A DNA stretch of 64,000 bases from an uncultured Flavobacteriales bacterium (GCA_937974275.1 CALJIF010000145.1:1-64000), one strand, 5' to 3'; numbered from the stretch's first letter, positions 18,065-27,405 are shown. Numbers and translations: made by a program. Notes: a model not told the origin generated them from the letters alone.

Positions 18065-19519
18065 ATGTTCGAGCAGACTTTTAAAAATATTGACGATATC
18101 CTCCACAAAGACGCGGGTTGCGGAAGCGAATTAGACTATGTGGAGCAAACTTCTTGGGTATTATTTTTGAAGTATTTGGATGATTTAGAAAAAGATCGTG
18201 CAACAGCAGCTGAGCTAACCGGAAAGACATACACGCCAATCGTGGATAAGAAATACCAATGGTCAGTTTGGGCAATGCCGAAAAGTAAAGACGGAAAATT
18301 GGATCATCACAAAGCACTTACCGGCGATGATCTCACCGACTTTGTAAATAACAAGCTGTTTCCTTATCTGAAGAAGTTCAAGACCAGCGCCGAAAGTGCG
18401 GATACCATTGAATATAAAATCGGAGAGATTTTCAGTGAATTAAAAAATCGAATTCAGAGCGGTTATAATTTGCGGGAGGTATTAAACCGTATTGATGAGT
18501 TACGTTTCCGTACCCACGCCGAAAAGCACGAAATGAGCCATCTGTATGAAGACAAAATAAAAAATATGGGCAATGCAGGGCGAAACGGTGGAGAATATTA
18601 CACGCCACGTCCGCTCATTACGACCATCGTAAAAGTAGTTGCCCCGAAAATTGGCGATAAAATTTATGACGGTGCTTGTGGTTCTGCCGGCTTCTTGTGC
18701 GAAGCATTCAATTATCTGAAATCTCAGAAATCGCTTTCCACTAAAGAAACAGAGATACTCCAAAAGAAAACGTTTTACGGCAAGGAGAAAAAATCATTGG
18801 CGTACATTCTGGGTGTGATGAATATGATTTTGCACGGTGTGGAAGCTCCCAACATTATACACACCAACACGCTTGCCGAAAACCTTGCAGACATACAAGA
18901 AAAAGACCGTTATGATGTGGTGTTGGCCAACCCGCCTTTTGGTGGAAAGGAACGAGCCGAAGTGCAACAAAACTTCCCGATTAAAACAGGCGAAACCGCT
19001 TCGCTCTTTTTGCAGCACTTCATTAAAATACTGAAAGCAGGTGGCAAGGCTGGTGTGGTTATTAAAAACACTTTTTTGAGCAATACCGACAATGCCACGG
19101 TAGCCATACGCAAAACCTTATTGGAAAACTGCAACCTGCATACCGTGTTGGATTTGCCCGGTGGCACCTTTACCGGTGCAGGCGTAAAAACCGTTGTGTT
19201 GTTTTTTGAAAAAGGCAAAGCCACCCAAAAAGTTTGGTTTTACTCGCTGAACCTCGACCGCAATTTGGGCAAAACCAACCCACTTAACGAAAACGACTTG
19301 GCAGAATTTGTTGAACTGCAAAAAACCTTTGCTGATAGCGAAAACTCTTGGACGGTAAATGTGGCAGCCATTGACCAAAGCACTTTTGATTTAAGCGTAA
19401 AGAACCCCAACAAAAAAGAAGAAGTAACACTACGCCAACCTCAAGCCATTTTGGAAGAAATGAAAGCATTGGACGAAGAAAGTGCAGAAATACTTAACTC
19501 AATTTTGGAACTGATATGA
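18065..19519 (+). CDS. hsdM: Type I restriction-modification system, DNA methyltransferase subunit HsdM
   Basis: 484 residues. An N-terminal helical HsdM_N domain (about 1-150) precedes the methyltransferase fold: the S-adenosylmethionine motif YDGACGSAGFL at 201-211 and the N6-adenine catalytic motif NPPF at 289-292 (VLANPPFGG). With HsdS it methylates adenine in both strands of a split target. The stop overlaps the ATG of hsdS by 4 bases, so translation is coupled. Confidence 0.97.
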   Translation: MFEQTFKNIDDILHKDAGCGSELDYVEQTSWVLFLKYLDDLEKDRATAAELTGKTYTPIVDKKYQWSVWAMPKSKDGKLDHHKALTGDDLTDFVNNKLFPYLKKFKTSAESADTIEYKIGEIFSELKNRIQSGYNLREVLNRIDELRFRTHAEKHEMSHLYEDKIKNMGNAGRNGGEYYTPRPLITTIVKVVAPKIGDKIYDGACGSAGFLCEAFNYLKSQKSLSTKETEILQKKTFYGKEKKSLAYILGVMNMILHGVEAPNIIHTNTLAENLADIQEKDRYDVVLANPPFGGKERAEVQQNFPIKTGETASLFLQHFIKILKAGGKAGVVIKNTFLSNTDNATVAIRKTLLENCNLHTVLDLPGGTFTGAGVKTVVLFFEKGKATQKVWFYSLNLDRNLGKTNPLNENDLAEFVELQKTFADSENSWTVNVAAIDQSTFDLSVKNPNKKEEVTLRQPQAILEEMKALDEESAEILNSILELI

Positions 19520-20754
19520 AGCAAGGTTGGAAAGAGTCAAAATTGAGTTGCTTTGTGAAAGATTTTCTAGTTCCGCAAAGGGATAAACCAAAAATATTTA
19601 GTGGTGATATTCCTTGGTGTAGAATTGAAGATTTTAATGGCATTTATCTATCGGATTCCAAGACAAATCAATACGTCAGTCAAAAAACAATTTCTGAAAT
19701 GGGATTAAAAGTATATCCTGTTAATACAGTAATTGTTTCTTGTAGTGCAGATTTAGGAAAATGTGCAATCATAAAAAGACCACTTGTTACAAATCAAACA
19801 TTTATCGGACTTGTTCCTTCTGATAATTTAGATTCCAAGTTCCTTTATTACTATATGTCGAGCATTGCAAAGAAACTTAATGAAATGGCTTCGGGTGCTA
19901 CAATAAAATATCTATCAAAAAAGAAGTTTCAGGATTTAGTAGTTTGTTTTCCCCCTCTCCCCGAACAACAACGCATTGTTTCCATATTAGATGAAGCCTT
20001 TGCCGCCATAGCCAAGGCAAAAGCCAATGCTGAACAAAACCTCAAAAACGCGGCAGCACTTTTTGAAAGCTATTTGCAGGGGATGTTTGAGAATAAAGGA
20101 GATGGTTGGGAAGAAAAGTCTTTAGAAGAATTGACTGACGAAAAATGCACACTTTCTTACGGAATAGTTCAACCTGGAGAAGAATTTGAAAATGGGTTAC
20201 CTGTAATTAGACCAACTGACTTAACAAGCAGATATATTAAAGTTGAAGGATTAAAAAGAATTGACCCAAAATTGGCTGATGGTTACAAGAGAACAAAATT
20301 AATTGGAGATGAACTGTTGTTATGTGTTCGGGGAACAACTGGTGTTGTTTCGATTGCCACACCTGAACTCAAAGATGCCAATGTAACAAGGGGTATTGTT
20401 CCCATTCGTTTCAGTCCAAAAATACTCAATCAGGAATTTGGATATTACTTATTGATTTCAAACTATGTGCAAAAGCAAATTAGAGCGAATACGTATGGTG
20501 CGGCATTAATGCAAATCAACATTGGTGATTTACGAAAAATTCAAACTCCTTTTCCTGCTTTAGCAGAACAACAAACCATCGTCCGTCAATTAGATGCCCT
20601 GCGAGCCGAAACACAAAAGCTGGAAGTGGTGTATCAAAAGAAAATTGATGATTTGGAAGAACTGAAAAAATCAATCTTGCAAAAGGCATTTGCGGGGGAG
20701 TTGCGTGGTGGTGAGCTTGTCGAACCAAAAACTAAAAAAGCGGTCGTTGTATGA
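19516..20754 (+). CDS. hsdS: Type I restriction-modification system, specificity subunit HsdS
   Basis: 412 residues. Two target-recognition domains (about 1-155 and 200-350) are each followed by a conserved coiled spacer (PLPEQQRIVSILDEAFAAIAK and ALAEQQTIVRQLDALRAETQ), the arrangement that reads a bipartite target. The two TRDs differ, so the target should be asymmetric. Family members usually stop near LQKAFAGEL. Here a 16-residue tail follows (RGGELVEPKTKKAVVV), encoded by a sequence resembling an intergenic repeat. The stop overlaps the next gene's ATG by 4 bases. Confidence 0.95.
   Translation: MKQGWKESKLSCFVKDFLVPQRDKPKIFSGDIPWCRIEDFNGIYLSDSKTNQYVSQKTISEMGLKVYPVNTVIVSCSADLGKCAIIKRPLVTNQTFIGLVPSDNLDSKFLYYYMSSIAKKLNEMASGATIKYLSKKKFQDLVVCFPPLPEQQRIVSILDEAFAAIAKAKANAEQNLKNAAALFESYLQGMFENKGDGWEEKSLEELTDEKCTLSYGIVQPGEEFENGLPVIRPTDLTSRYIKVEGLKRIDPKLADGYKRTKLIGDELLLCVRGTTGVVSIATPELKDANVTRGIVPIRFSPKILNQEFGYYLLISNYVQKQIRANTYGAALMQINIGDLRKIQTPFPALAEQQTIVRQLDALRAETQKLEVVYQKKIDDLEELKKSILQKAFAGELRGGELVEPKTKKAVVV
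20701..20730. repeat. REP-like sequence at the 3' end of hsdS
   Basis: The core TGGTGAGCTTGTCGAACCA (about 20708-20726, with terminal TGGT/ACCA pairing) resembles the GAGCTTGTCGAA-containing palindromic repeats known from Bacteroidota and other genomes. Here it lies inside the coding sequence and supplies most of the unusual HsdS tail. I see only one copy in this window. Confidence 0.4.
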
Positions 20755-22154
20755 AAATAAAACATCACGAAATAGAAATACCTCAAGAAAATCCATTTGC
20801 CAATTGTCAATTAGCACGGGAACCTTACGCACGCGTTTTAACCGATATTGTAAATACGTATGCAGATGGTTTTGTTTTAGCCATTAACAATGAATGGGGA
20901 ACAGGAAAAACAACCTTCGTGAAAATGTGGCAACAGCAACTTAAAAATGAAGGCTTTCAAACTATCTATTTCAATGCTTGGGAAAATGATTTTGATAGTA
21001 ATCCTTTAGTTGCTCTGATGTCAGAGTTAGAAACCTTAACCAATGCAAAGAATGAAAAGGTTTTTAAATCAGTAGTTGAAAAAGGTGCTGTGTTGGTAAA
21101 GAATATCGCTCCGGCACTATTAAAAGCACTAGCTAATAAATACATCGGCTCTGAAGTGCTTGCAGATATAGTAGAGAATACAACAAAGGCATCTACCGAA
21201 ATATTGGAAGAGGGAATCAAAGAATATAGTGCCAAAAAGATAACCATAAAGGAATTCAGGATCGAGTTGGAGAAGTTTGTTAAACAAGACAACAACTCTA
21301 AACCTGTTGTATTTATTGTAGATGAGTTGGATCGCTGCCGTCCAAACTATTCAGTCGAAGTTCTAGAACAGATAAAACACTTTTTCTCTGTTTCGGGAAT
21401 TGTGTTTGTGCTCTCAATTGATAAGAAACAGTTGGGTGCTGCTGTTGAAGGTTATTATGGCAGTAACAAGATAAATAGTAGTGAATATTTGAGGCGATTT
21501 ATTGATTTGGAGTATTCTATTCCTGCGCCTGAAAGTAGAAACATAGTGTCGTATTTCTTTAAATATTATGCTTTCGATCAGTTCTTTTATAATTCAGAGC
21601 GTGCAAATTATAGGGACTATTCTGAGGATGGTAAACAGTTTCAACTAATTGCATATGAACTTTTTAGTAAGTACCAGCCTACTCTTAGGCAGCAGGAAAA
21701 GATTTTTGCACACGCGCGAGTAGTTATTAATTCATTTCACATCAACGAATATGTTTTGCCGAACGTTGTGTATATACTTTGTTTTTTGCGCCAGATGGAT
21801 CCTGATACTTATGGGAAATTTGAAACCCGTAACTTGTCGATAGCAGAGGTAGTACAGTTAGTTTCTGATATGTTATCTATAAATGATGGAAGGCAATCAA
21901 GAATCAACAAGCAGTATGTGCTAGCTCTTATTATTCGTTTCTATTGCAACTTCGATGATAGTTCTACAAGGGTTGATCTGGATGATTTGTCACAATTAGA
22001 GGTTCTTCGTGCCCAATTAAGCGAAGCGAATGTTAATGTTGATGTTGGAGTTTTTCAGTATATCGAAGCTATTCGAAGAGAAGTCTATGGTAACTTTAGT
22101 TTGGAGTCATTCTTTGGTAGAATAAATTTAACAGCGCGTTTAACCACAGCTTAA
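20751..22154 (+). CDS. KAP family P-loop NTPase within the type I RM operon
   Basis: 467 residues. Walker A is in NNEWGTGKTTF (47-56) and Walker B is the hallmark KAP motif VVFIVDELDRCRP (186-198). The insert between the two Walker motifs is short and amphipathic (about 100-165) rather than clearly membrane-spanning. KAP NTPases occur in phage-exclusion and other defence contexts; the role here is inferred only from position. Its ATG overlaps the hsdS stop by 4 bases, so it is an integral member of the operon. Confidence 0.9.
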   Translation: MKIKHHEIEIPQENPFANCQLAREPYARVLTDIVNTYADGFVLAINNEWGTGKTTFVKMWQQQLKNEGFQTIYFNAWENDFDSNPLVALMSELETLTNAKNEKVFKSVVEKGAVLVKNIAPALLKALANKYIGSEVLADIVENTTKASTEILEEGIKEYSAKKITIKEFRIELEKFVKQDNNSKPVVFIVDELDRCRPNYSVEVLEQIKHFFSVSGIVFVLSIDKKQLGAAVEGYYGSNKINSSEYLRRFIDLEYSIPAPESRNIVSYFFKYYAFDQFFYNSERANYRDYSEDGKQFQLIAYELFSKYQPTLRQQEKIFAHARVVINSFHINEYVLPNVVYILCFLRQMDPDTYGKFETRNLSIAEVVQLVSDMLSINDGRQSRINKQYVLALIIRFYCNFDDSSTRVDLDDLSQLEVLRAQLSEANVNVDVGVFQYIEAIRREVYGNFSLESFFGRINLTARLTTA

Positions 22155-22188
22155 TTAGGACCTTAGCAGAAACCTGAAGAGATCAGCA

Positions 22189-23634
22189 ATGAATCAACAA
22201 CAATTGATAGAAATATTAAACGAGCTTGTAAAACAGCCACATGAAAGTGAGTGGGTGGAATTCAAACTCAACTTCCATTCTGTTGAAGAAATTGGTGAAC
22301 GTATTTCGGCTTTATCCAACGGTGCTTGTATTCACAATCAACCTTTCGGTTACTTAGTCTTCGGTGTTGAAGACAAAACGCAAACTATCAAGGGTACAAC
22401 TTTTAAAGCTAAAGCTGCCAAAAAAGGAAATGAAGATTTAGAACATTGGCTACTCACTAGGTTAAACCCCAAAATTGATTTTGTTGTTTATGAGTTTGAT
22501 TATGATGTCTCAAGGCATATTTCTATCTATGTAATTCCTGCTGCTAAAAACCAACCTGTTGAATTTCTGCATCAAGCGTACATCCGTGTAAGCAGTATCA
22601 CTAAAAAGTTGAATGAGTTTCCACACAAACAAGCTAAAATTTGGAAGAAGGACACCATTCCTTTTGAAAAAGAAATCGCCAAAGACAATCTGAGTGCATC
22701 TGATATTACCAAGTATTTAAGCACGGAAACGTATTTCGATTTATTGAAGTTGCCTTATCCATCGAATCAGCAAGGTGTGATAGACAAATTTATAGACGAA
22801 GGTTTAGTAGTTAAAAACAATGGTTACGCAATTACCAAATTGGGAGCTTTGCTTTTTGCCAAGCAGTTGAAAGATTTTGAAAGTGTAGAACGTAAATCGG
22901 TTAGAGTTATCGTTTATAAAGGCAAAAACAAAGTGGAAACTGAAAGGGAACAAATTGGCGCCAAAGGTTATGCCTTGGGTTTTGAAGGTTTGGTAGATTG
23001 GATAAACAGCCAATTACCCGCAAATGAAGAAATAGGAAAGGCATTGAGAAAAGAAACCCGAATGTATCCTGAAATCGCTATCAGAGAATTAGTTGCCAAT
23101 GCACTTATTCATCAGGATTTAACTGAAAAGGGCTTCCCAATGGTTGAGATTTTCTCCGACAGAATTGAAATATCGAATCCCGGAACACCTTTGGTTACAC
23201 CCGACCGATTCATTGACGCGTACTTATCACGCAATGAAAAATTGGCAGACTTCATGCGAAGAATGGGTTTTTGTGAAGAAAAAGGCAGTGGATTGGACAA
23301 GGTGATTTTTTACAATGAATTGTATCAATTACCCGCTATCAATGTGCTGGTTGCAGAGAATAGAACTCGTGTTACAATGTATTGTTACAAAACTTTGAAT
23401 GACTTAGATAAGAAAGAAAAAATTAGAGCTTGCTATCAGCACGCTTGTTTGAAATATGTATCAAACGAGAAGATGACAAATCAAACTTTGCGAGAAAGAT
23501 TCAAAATTGAACATCACAACTATTCAATTGCTTCCCGCATTATCCGAGATGCTATTGATGAAAAAGTAATTAAAGAAGATGACCCTGACAGTAAATCAAG
23601 AAAATATGCCAGTTACATACCGTTTTGGGCTTAA
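22189..23634 (+). CDS. ATP-binding protein with AlbA_2 (Schlafen-like) domain and GHKL-type fold
   Basis: 481 residues. The N-terminal AlbA_2 domain (about 18-135) starts with ESEWVEFKLNF and includes GYLVFGVEDKTQ. A GHKL-like ATP-binding segment follows, with RELVANALIHQD (299-310, N box) and IFSDRIEISNPG (321-332). The last about 80 residues look like a winged helix (LRERFKIEHHNYSIASRIIRDAIDE). Proteins of this architecture are called transcriptional regulators or RNA-binding ATPases and are often found inside type I RM loci. It may regulate hsdR, whose upstream region carries repeated sites. Confidence 0.88.
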   Translation: MNQQQLIEILNELVKQPHESEWVEFKLNFHSVEEIGERISALSNGACIHNQPFGYLVFGVEDKTQTIKGTTFKAKAAKKGNEDLEHWLLTRLNPKIDFVVYEFDYDVSRHISIYVIPAAKNQPVEFLHQAYIRVSSITKKLNEFPHKQAKIWKKDTIPFEKEIAKDNLSASDITKYLSTETYFDLLKLPYPSNQQGVIDKFIDEGLVVKNNGYAITKLGALLFAKQLKDFESVERKSVRVIVYKGKNKVETEREQIGAKGYALGFEGLVDWINSQLPANEEIGKALRKETRMYPEIAIRELVANALIHQDLTEKGFPMVEIFSDRIEISNPGTPLVTPDRFIDAYLSRNEKLADFMRRMGFCEEKGSGLDKVIFYNELYQLPAINVLVAENRTRVTMYCYKTLNDLDKKEKIRACYQHACLKYVSNEKMTNQTLRERFKIEHHNYSIASRIIRDAIDEKVIKEDDPDSKSRKYASYIPFWA

Positions 23635-23638
23635 ATTC

Positions 23639-23658
23639 TTATGTGATGGTTATGTGAT
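23639..23658. repeat. Direct repeat copy 1 upstream of hsdR
   Basis: TTATGTGATGGTTATGTGAT, identical to 23705-23724 and itself made of two TTATGTGAT units 11 bases apart (about one helical turn). It starts 5 bases after the preceding stop codon. Confidence 0.85.
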
Positions 23659-23675
23659 AGATGGCGCCAGCTATC
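23656..23675. promoter_or_regulatory. Near-perfect 20-bp palindrome in the hsdR leader
   Basis: GATAGATGGCGCCAGCTATC is symmetric around GGCGCC with a single mismatched pair. It overlaps the end of repeat copy 1. An operator for a dimeric regulator is the simplest reading. Confidence 0.5.
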
Positions 23676-23684
23676 GATCCAAAT

Positions 23685-23699
23685 CATTGATAATCAATG
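23685..23699. promoter_or_regulatory. Second palindrome in the hsdR leader
   Basis: CATTGATAATCAATG has perfect 7-bp arms around one central base. It lies between the two 20-bp direct repeats. Confidence 0.45.
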
Positions 23700-23704
23700 C
23701 TTTT

Positions 23705-23724
23705 TTATGTGATGGTTATGTGAT
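23705..23724. repeat. Direct repeat copy 2 upstream of hsdR
   Basis: Exact second copy of TTATGTGATGGTTATGTGAT, 66 bases after the first. It covers the expected -33 region of a TATATTTA -7-like box at 23738-23745, so a bound protein could block transcription of hsdR. Confidence 0.85.
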
Positions 23725-23737
23725 TAGCAGCCCGATT

Positions 23738-23745
23738 TATATTTA
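23738..23745 (+). promoter_or_regulatory. Possible -7 box of hsdR
   Basis: TATATTTA matches TAnnTTTG except for the last base and stands 25 bases before the hsdR ATG. The second direct repeat covers the expected -33 position. Confidence 0.35.
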
Positions 23746-23770
23746 ACTAGCATTTGATAATAGAGAAACA

Positions 23771-26119
23771 ATGAACGAAGCAGAAACAAGAGCAGAACTC
23801 ATAGACCCAAAGCTAAAGGCTTGTGGTTGGGGCGTTGTGGAAGGCTCTAAAGTCCTTCGTGAATACAACATAACGGCAGGTAAAATTCAAACAGGTGGTG
23901 GCAGGGGCAAAAGAGAAATTGCCGATTATGTGTTGGTGTACAAAGGCATCAAGTTGGCAGTTGTAGAAGCCAAAAGTGATGAAGTGGAAGTGGGTGAAGG
24001 CGTAATGCAAGCCAAGAAATATGCGGAGAAACTAAAGTTAGAAACCACATACAGCACCAACGGAAAAGCCATTTACCAAATCTGTATGCAATCAGGCGAA
24101 GAAAGTTTGGTTACGGATTTTCTAAGCCCTGATGAACTTTGGAATAAAACCTTCCCTAAAGTTGCAACCACTGGGGTTGCCGAAGTGTGGAGAGAAAAAT
24201 TTGCCCATGTTCCGTTTGAAGACAAAAGCGGAAGTTGGCAGTTAAGATACTATCAGGAAATAGCTGTTCAACGCACCGTTGAAGCCATTGCACAAGGCAA
24301 AGAAAGAATTTTACTCACCCTTGCTACAGGAACAGGAAAAACGGCAATTGCTTTTCAAATTGCGTGGAAACTGTTTCAAACCCGTTGGAACTTACAACGA
24401 GACGGCAACCGCAGACCGAGAATATTATTTTTAGCGGACAGAAACATATTAGCCGACCAAGCCTACAACTCATTTTCGGCATTTCCCGAAGATGCTTTGG
24501 TGCGGATAAAACCCAATGAGATTAAGAAAAGCGGAAAAGTGCCCACCAACGGCAGCATTTTCTTTACCATTTTTCAAACCTTTATGAGCGGCACTGATGC
24601 AGAAGGAAAACCTGCACCATACTTTGGCGAATATCCGGCCGACTATTTTGATTTTATCATCATAGACGAGTGCCACCGTGGCGGAGCAAATGACGAAAGT
24701 AATTGGCGAGGTATTTTAGAATATTTCAGTCCGGCAGTGCAATTGGGTTTAACAGCCACACCCAAGAGAAAAGACAATGTGGACACTTACAAATACTTTG
24801 GTGAACCTGTTTACATCTATTCGCTAAAAGAAGGCATCAATGACGGTTTCTTAACGCCTTTCAAAGTAAAACGCATCAAAACCACTTTAGACGATTACCG
24901 CTATACTTCAGATGATACGATTGTAGAAGGACAAATTGAAGAAGGCAAGTTGTATGAAGAAAAAGACTTTAATCGCACCATTGAAATCGTAGAACGAGAA
25001 GCCAAGCGGGTAAACATCTTTTTAGATGAAGCCAATCAAAACGAAAAAGCGATAATCTTTTGTGCCAATCAAGGACACGCAGCATTGATACGGGATTTGG
25101 TAAACCAAAACGCAAAAAGCAAAGACCCTTTTTATTGCGTTCGTGTTACTGCTAATGACGGAGAAGAAGGGGAAAGATTGTTGCGAGAATTTCAGGACAA
25201 CGAAAAAACAATTCCAACTATTCTGACTACTTCGCAAAAACTTTCTACGGGAGTGGATGCTCGGAACATTAGAAATATCGTTTTGCTTCGTCCGGTCAAT
25301 TCAATGATTGAGTTTAAACAAATCGTTGGGCGTGGCACTCGCTTATTTGATGGGAAAGAATTTTTTACCATTTACGACTTTGTAGATGCTTACAAACATT
25401 TTTCTGACCCGGAATGGGACGGAGAGCCACTGGGAGAAGAACCAAGTGGAGTGAAAGAACCCAAAGGCGCATACCAACCAACTCCGATAGCTATTGGGGC
25501 AAAAGAACATGCCGAAACAGAACGCAAGCAGAAAATAAAAATCAAATTGCGGAACGGAAAAGAGAGAGAAATACAATCAATGATTTCAACTTCGTTTTGG
25601 AGTGCAGACGGCAAACCTATTTCCGCCGAAGAATTTTTAAGCAACTTGTTCGGAGAAATGCCGAAATTTTTCAAGGATGAAGAAGAATTGCGCAAACTTT
25701 GGGGCAATCCGATTACCCGAAAGGTTTTATTAGAGAATTTGGAATCAGCAGGATTTCCGAAAGATGATTTATTGACTTTACAAAAGTTGGTAGATATGGA
25801 AAAGAGCGACTTATATGATGTGTTGGAATATGTTTTCAATGGTGACTATATCGCAATGACAAGGGAAGCCAGAGCCAAAGCAGCCGAAGCGACAATTTTT
25901 GCTTTACTCAACGACCAACAGAAAGAGTTTATCACGTTCGTCTTGAGCAAATACATAGAAACAGGTGTTGACGAACTCGACCAAGAAAAACTTCCAATCT
26001 TGCTGACAAACAAGTATCAATCATTGGAAGACGCAAAAGAAATTTTGGGAGATGTAGGAAATATCAGTAAGCTCTTTATTGAGTTTCAGCAACATCTTTA
26101 TAAGCAGAAAGTAGCATAG
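23771..26119 (+). CDS. hsdR: Type I restriction-modification system, restriction/translocase subunit HsdR
   Basis: 782 residues, the short EcoEI-like form. The N-terminal nuclease domain has a PD-(D/E)xK-like arrangement with Asp52 (REIADYVL) and E66-A-K68. The superfamily 2 motor follows: ATGTGKT at 185-191, DECH at 299-302, TATPKR, and helicase motif VI as QIVGRGTRL. The C-terminal about 150 residues form the HsdM/HsdS-binding region. It translocates unmethylated DNA and cuts far from the site. It is separated from the rest of the operon by a 136-base gap full of repeats, so it may be controlled apart from the methylase. Confidence 0.96.
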   Translation: MNEAETRAELIDPKLKACGWGVVEGSKVLREYNITAGKIQTGGGRGKREIADYVLVYKGIKLAVVEAKSDEVEVGEGVMQAKKYAEKLKLETTYSTNGKAIYQICMQSGEESLVTDFLSPDELWNKTFPKVATTGVAEVWREKFAHVPFEDKSGSWQLRYYQEIAVQRTVEAIAQGKERILLTLATGTGKTAIAFQIAWKLFQTRWNLQRDGNRRPRILFLADRNILADQAYNSFSAFPEDALVRIKPNEIKKSGKVPTNGSIFFTIFQTFMSGTDAEGKPAPYFGEYPADYFDFIIIDECHRGGANDESNWRGILEYFSPAVQLGLTATPKRKDNVDTYKYFGEPVYIYSLKEGINDGFLTPFKVKRIKTTLDDYRYTSDDTIVEGQIEEGKLYEEKDFNRTIEIVEREAKRVNIFLDEANQNEKAIIFCANQGHAALIRDLVNQNAKSKDPFYCVRVTANDGEEGERLLREFQDNEKTIPTILTTSQKLSTGVDARNIRNIVLLRPVNSMIEFKQIVGRGTRLFDGKEFFTIYDFVDAYKHFSDPEWDGEPLGEEPSGVKEPKGAYQPTPIAIGAKEHAETERKQKIKIKLRNGKEREIQSMISTSFWSADGKPISAEEFLSNLFGEMPKFFKDEEELRKLWGNPITRKVLLENLESAGFPKDDLLTLQKLVDMEKSDLYDVLEYVFNGDYIAMTREARAKAAEATIFALLNDQQKEFITFVLSKYIETGVDELDQEKLPILLTNKYQSLEDAKEILGDVGNISKLFIEFQQHLYKQKVA

Positions 26120-26176
26120 TCTGTATCCGTTGTTTTATCAGGTAAGCTTGTGGTTTGTTTTATGGACACCCACCAC

Positions 26177-26207
26177 AAAAAAAAGACCACCGTTTAAGTG
26201 GTCTTTT
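26177..26207. terminator. Bidirectional terminator between hsdR and dnaN
   Basis: A 10-bp stem AAAAGACCAC / GTGGTCTTTT with loop CGTTTAA has eight A on the left and four T on the right. It is a stronger terminator for the minus-strand dnaN than for hsdR. Confidence 0.8.
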
Positions 26208-26227
26208 CATTTATCATCGTATTACTT

Positions 26228-27370
26228 TTAGCTATTCAGCATTACCGGCATTACGAGCATCAGCGTGTCTTCTGCATCGGTTTGACGGGTGTTCGGTAAT
26301 AAGATTCCCGCACGGTTTGGAGCGCTCATTTCGATGGTAGCTTCTTCGCTATCGATGTTGACCAGCATTTCTGCCAGGAACTTCGAGTTGAAACCGATTT
26401 CCATATCGTCGCCGATGTACGAGCAGGTTAAACGCTCGCTGGCTTCGTTGGAGAAATCCAGATCTTCCGCAGAAATATTCAATTCGCTGCCCGCAACTTT
26501 CAAACGCACCTGATGTGTTGTTTTGTTCGCGAAGATGGCCACACGACGAATAGACGCTAACAAAGCTGATGTATCCACCGTTAATTTATTCGGATTGTTT
26601 TTCGGAATAACGGCTTCGTAATTCGGATACTTTCCGTCAATTAAACGACAAACCATGGTTGTGCCCACAGTGCCGTCCGGTGCAATGCCCCAAGACAAAC
26701 GAGCGTTGGTAGCGTTGTATTCCAAACGAACGATACCTTCTACGTTGCCCAAAATGTTCTTCATCAGGTTCAACGGCTTGCGCGGAAGAATGAACGATGC
26801 ACTTCCGGAAGACTTGATATCACTGCGACGGTAACGCACCAACTTGTGTGCATCCGTTGCTACAAACGTGGTATTCTCCGGTGAAAACTGCACGAATACT
26901 CCTGACATCACAGGACGTAATTCGTCGTTACCCGCTGCAAATAATGTTTTAGAAATGGCGCGTGATAAAACGGCTGCTTCAATATCAATAGACTGGCTAT
27001 TTTCAACCTGTGGCGCTTTCGGGAATTCATCACCATTTTGTCCGGTGATTTTATATTTTCCCTGATCGCTGGAAATTTCAATCGCTAAACGCTTCTTGTC
27101 AACCGAGAACGTTAAAGGCTGATCCGGGAAAGTTTTGAGCGTATCGATTAAAAGTTTTGCAGGAACCGCTACGTTACCGGAATCTTTCGATTCCACCGCC
27201 AGCTGAGTGGTCATGGTGGTTTCCAGGTCCGAAACGGAAATGGTTAAACGATGGTTTTCTACTTCGAACAGGAAATTATCCAAAATAGGCAAGGTGTTGC
27301 TGGAATTCAACACACCGTTTAACATTTGCAACTGCTTCAACAGCGATGAGCTGGATACAATAAACTTCAT
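26228..27370 (-). CDS. dnaN: DNA polymerase III beta subunit (sliding clamp)
   Basis: 380 residues, with three repeats of the clamp fold. Recognisable parts are the N-terminus MKFIVSSSSLLKQLQMLNGV, the internal DAHKLVRYRR and the C-terminal LMLVMPVMLN, whose last segment forms part of the partner-binding cleft. The ring dimer tethers polymerases to DNA. A TATTTTTG box 27 bases upstream of the ATG gives it its own promoter. gldG, gldF and a DUF4340 gene lie upstream on the same strand, as seen in other Bacteroidota. Confidence 0.97.
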   Translation of the reverse strand: MKFIVSSSSLLKQLQMLNGVLNSSNTLPILDNFLFEVENHRLTISVSDLETTMTTQLAVESKDSGNVAVPAKLLIDTLKTFPDQPLTFSVDKKRLAIEISSDQGKYKITGQNGDEFPKAPQVENSQSIDIEAAVLSRAISKTLFAAGNDELRPVMSGVFVQFSPENTTFVATDAHKLVRYRRSDIKSSGSASFILPRKPLNLMKNILGNVEGIVRLEYNATNARLSWGIAPDGTVGTTMVCRLIDGKYPNYEAVIPKNNPNKLTVDTSALLASIRRVAIFANKTTHQVRLKVAGSELNISAEDLDFSNEASERLTCSYIGDDMEIGFNSKFLAEMLVNIDSEEATIEMSAPNRAGILLPNTRQTDAEDTLMLVMPVMLNS

Positions 27371-27397
27371 AGGATCAAATGAATTTCTGAGTACTCA

Positions 27398-27405
27398 CAA
27401 AAATA
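27398..27405 (-). promoter_or_regulatory. -7 box of dnaN
   Basis: Minus-strand TATTTTTG, a full TAnnTTTG match, 27 bases before the dnaN ATG. Confidence 0.6.

Noticed and set aside
23639..23724. Short CRISPR-like array
   Set aside because: Only two 20-bp copies are present, the spacer region contains palindromes, and no cas gene is near.
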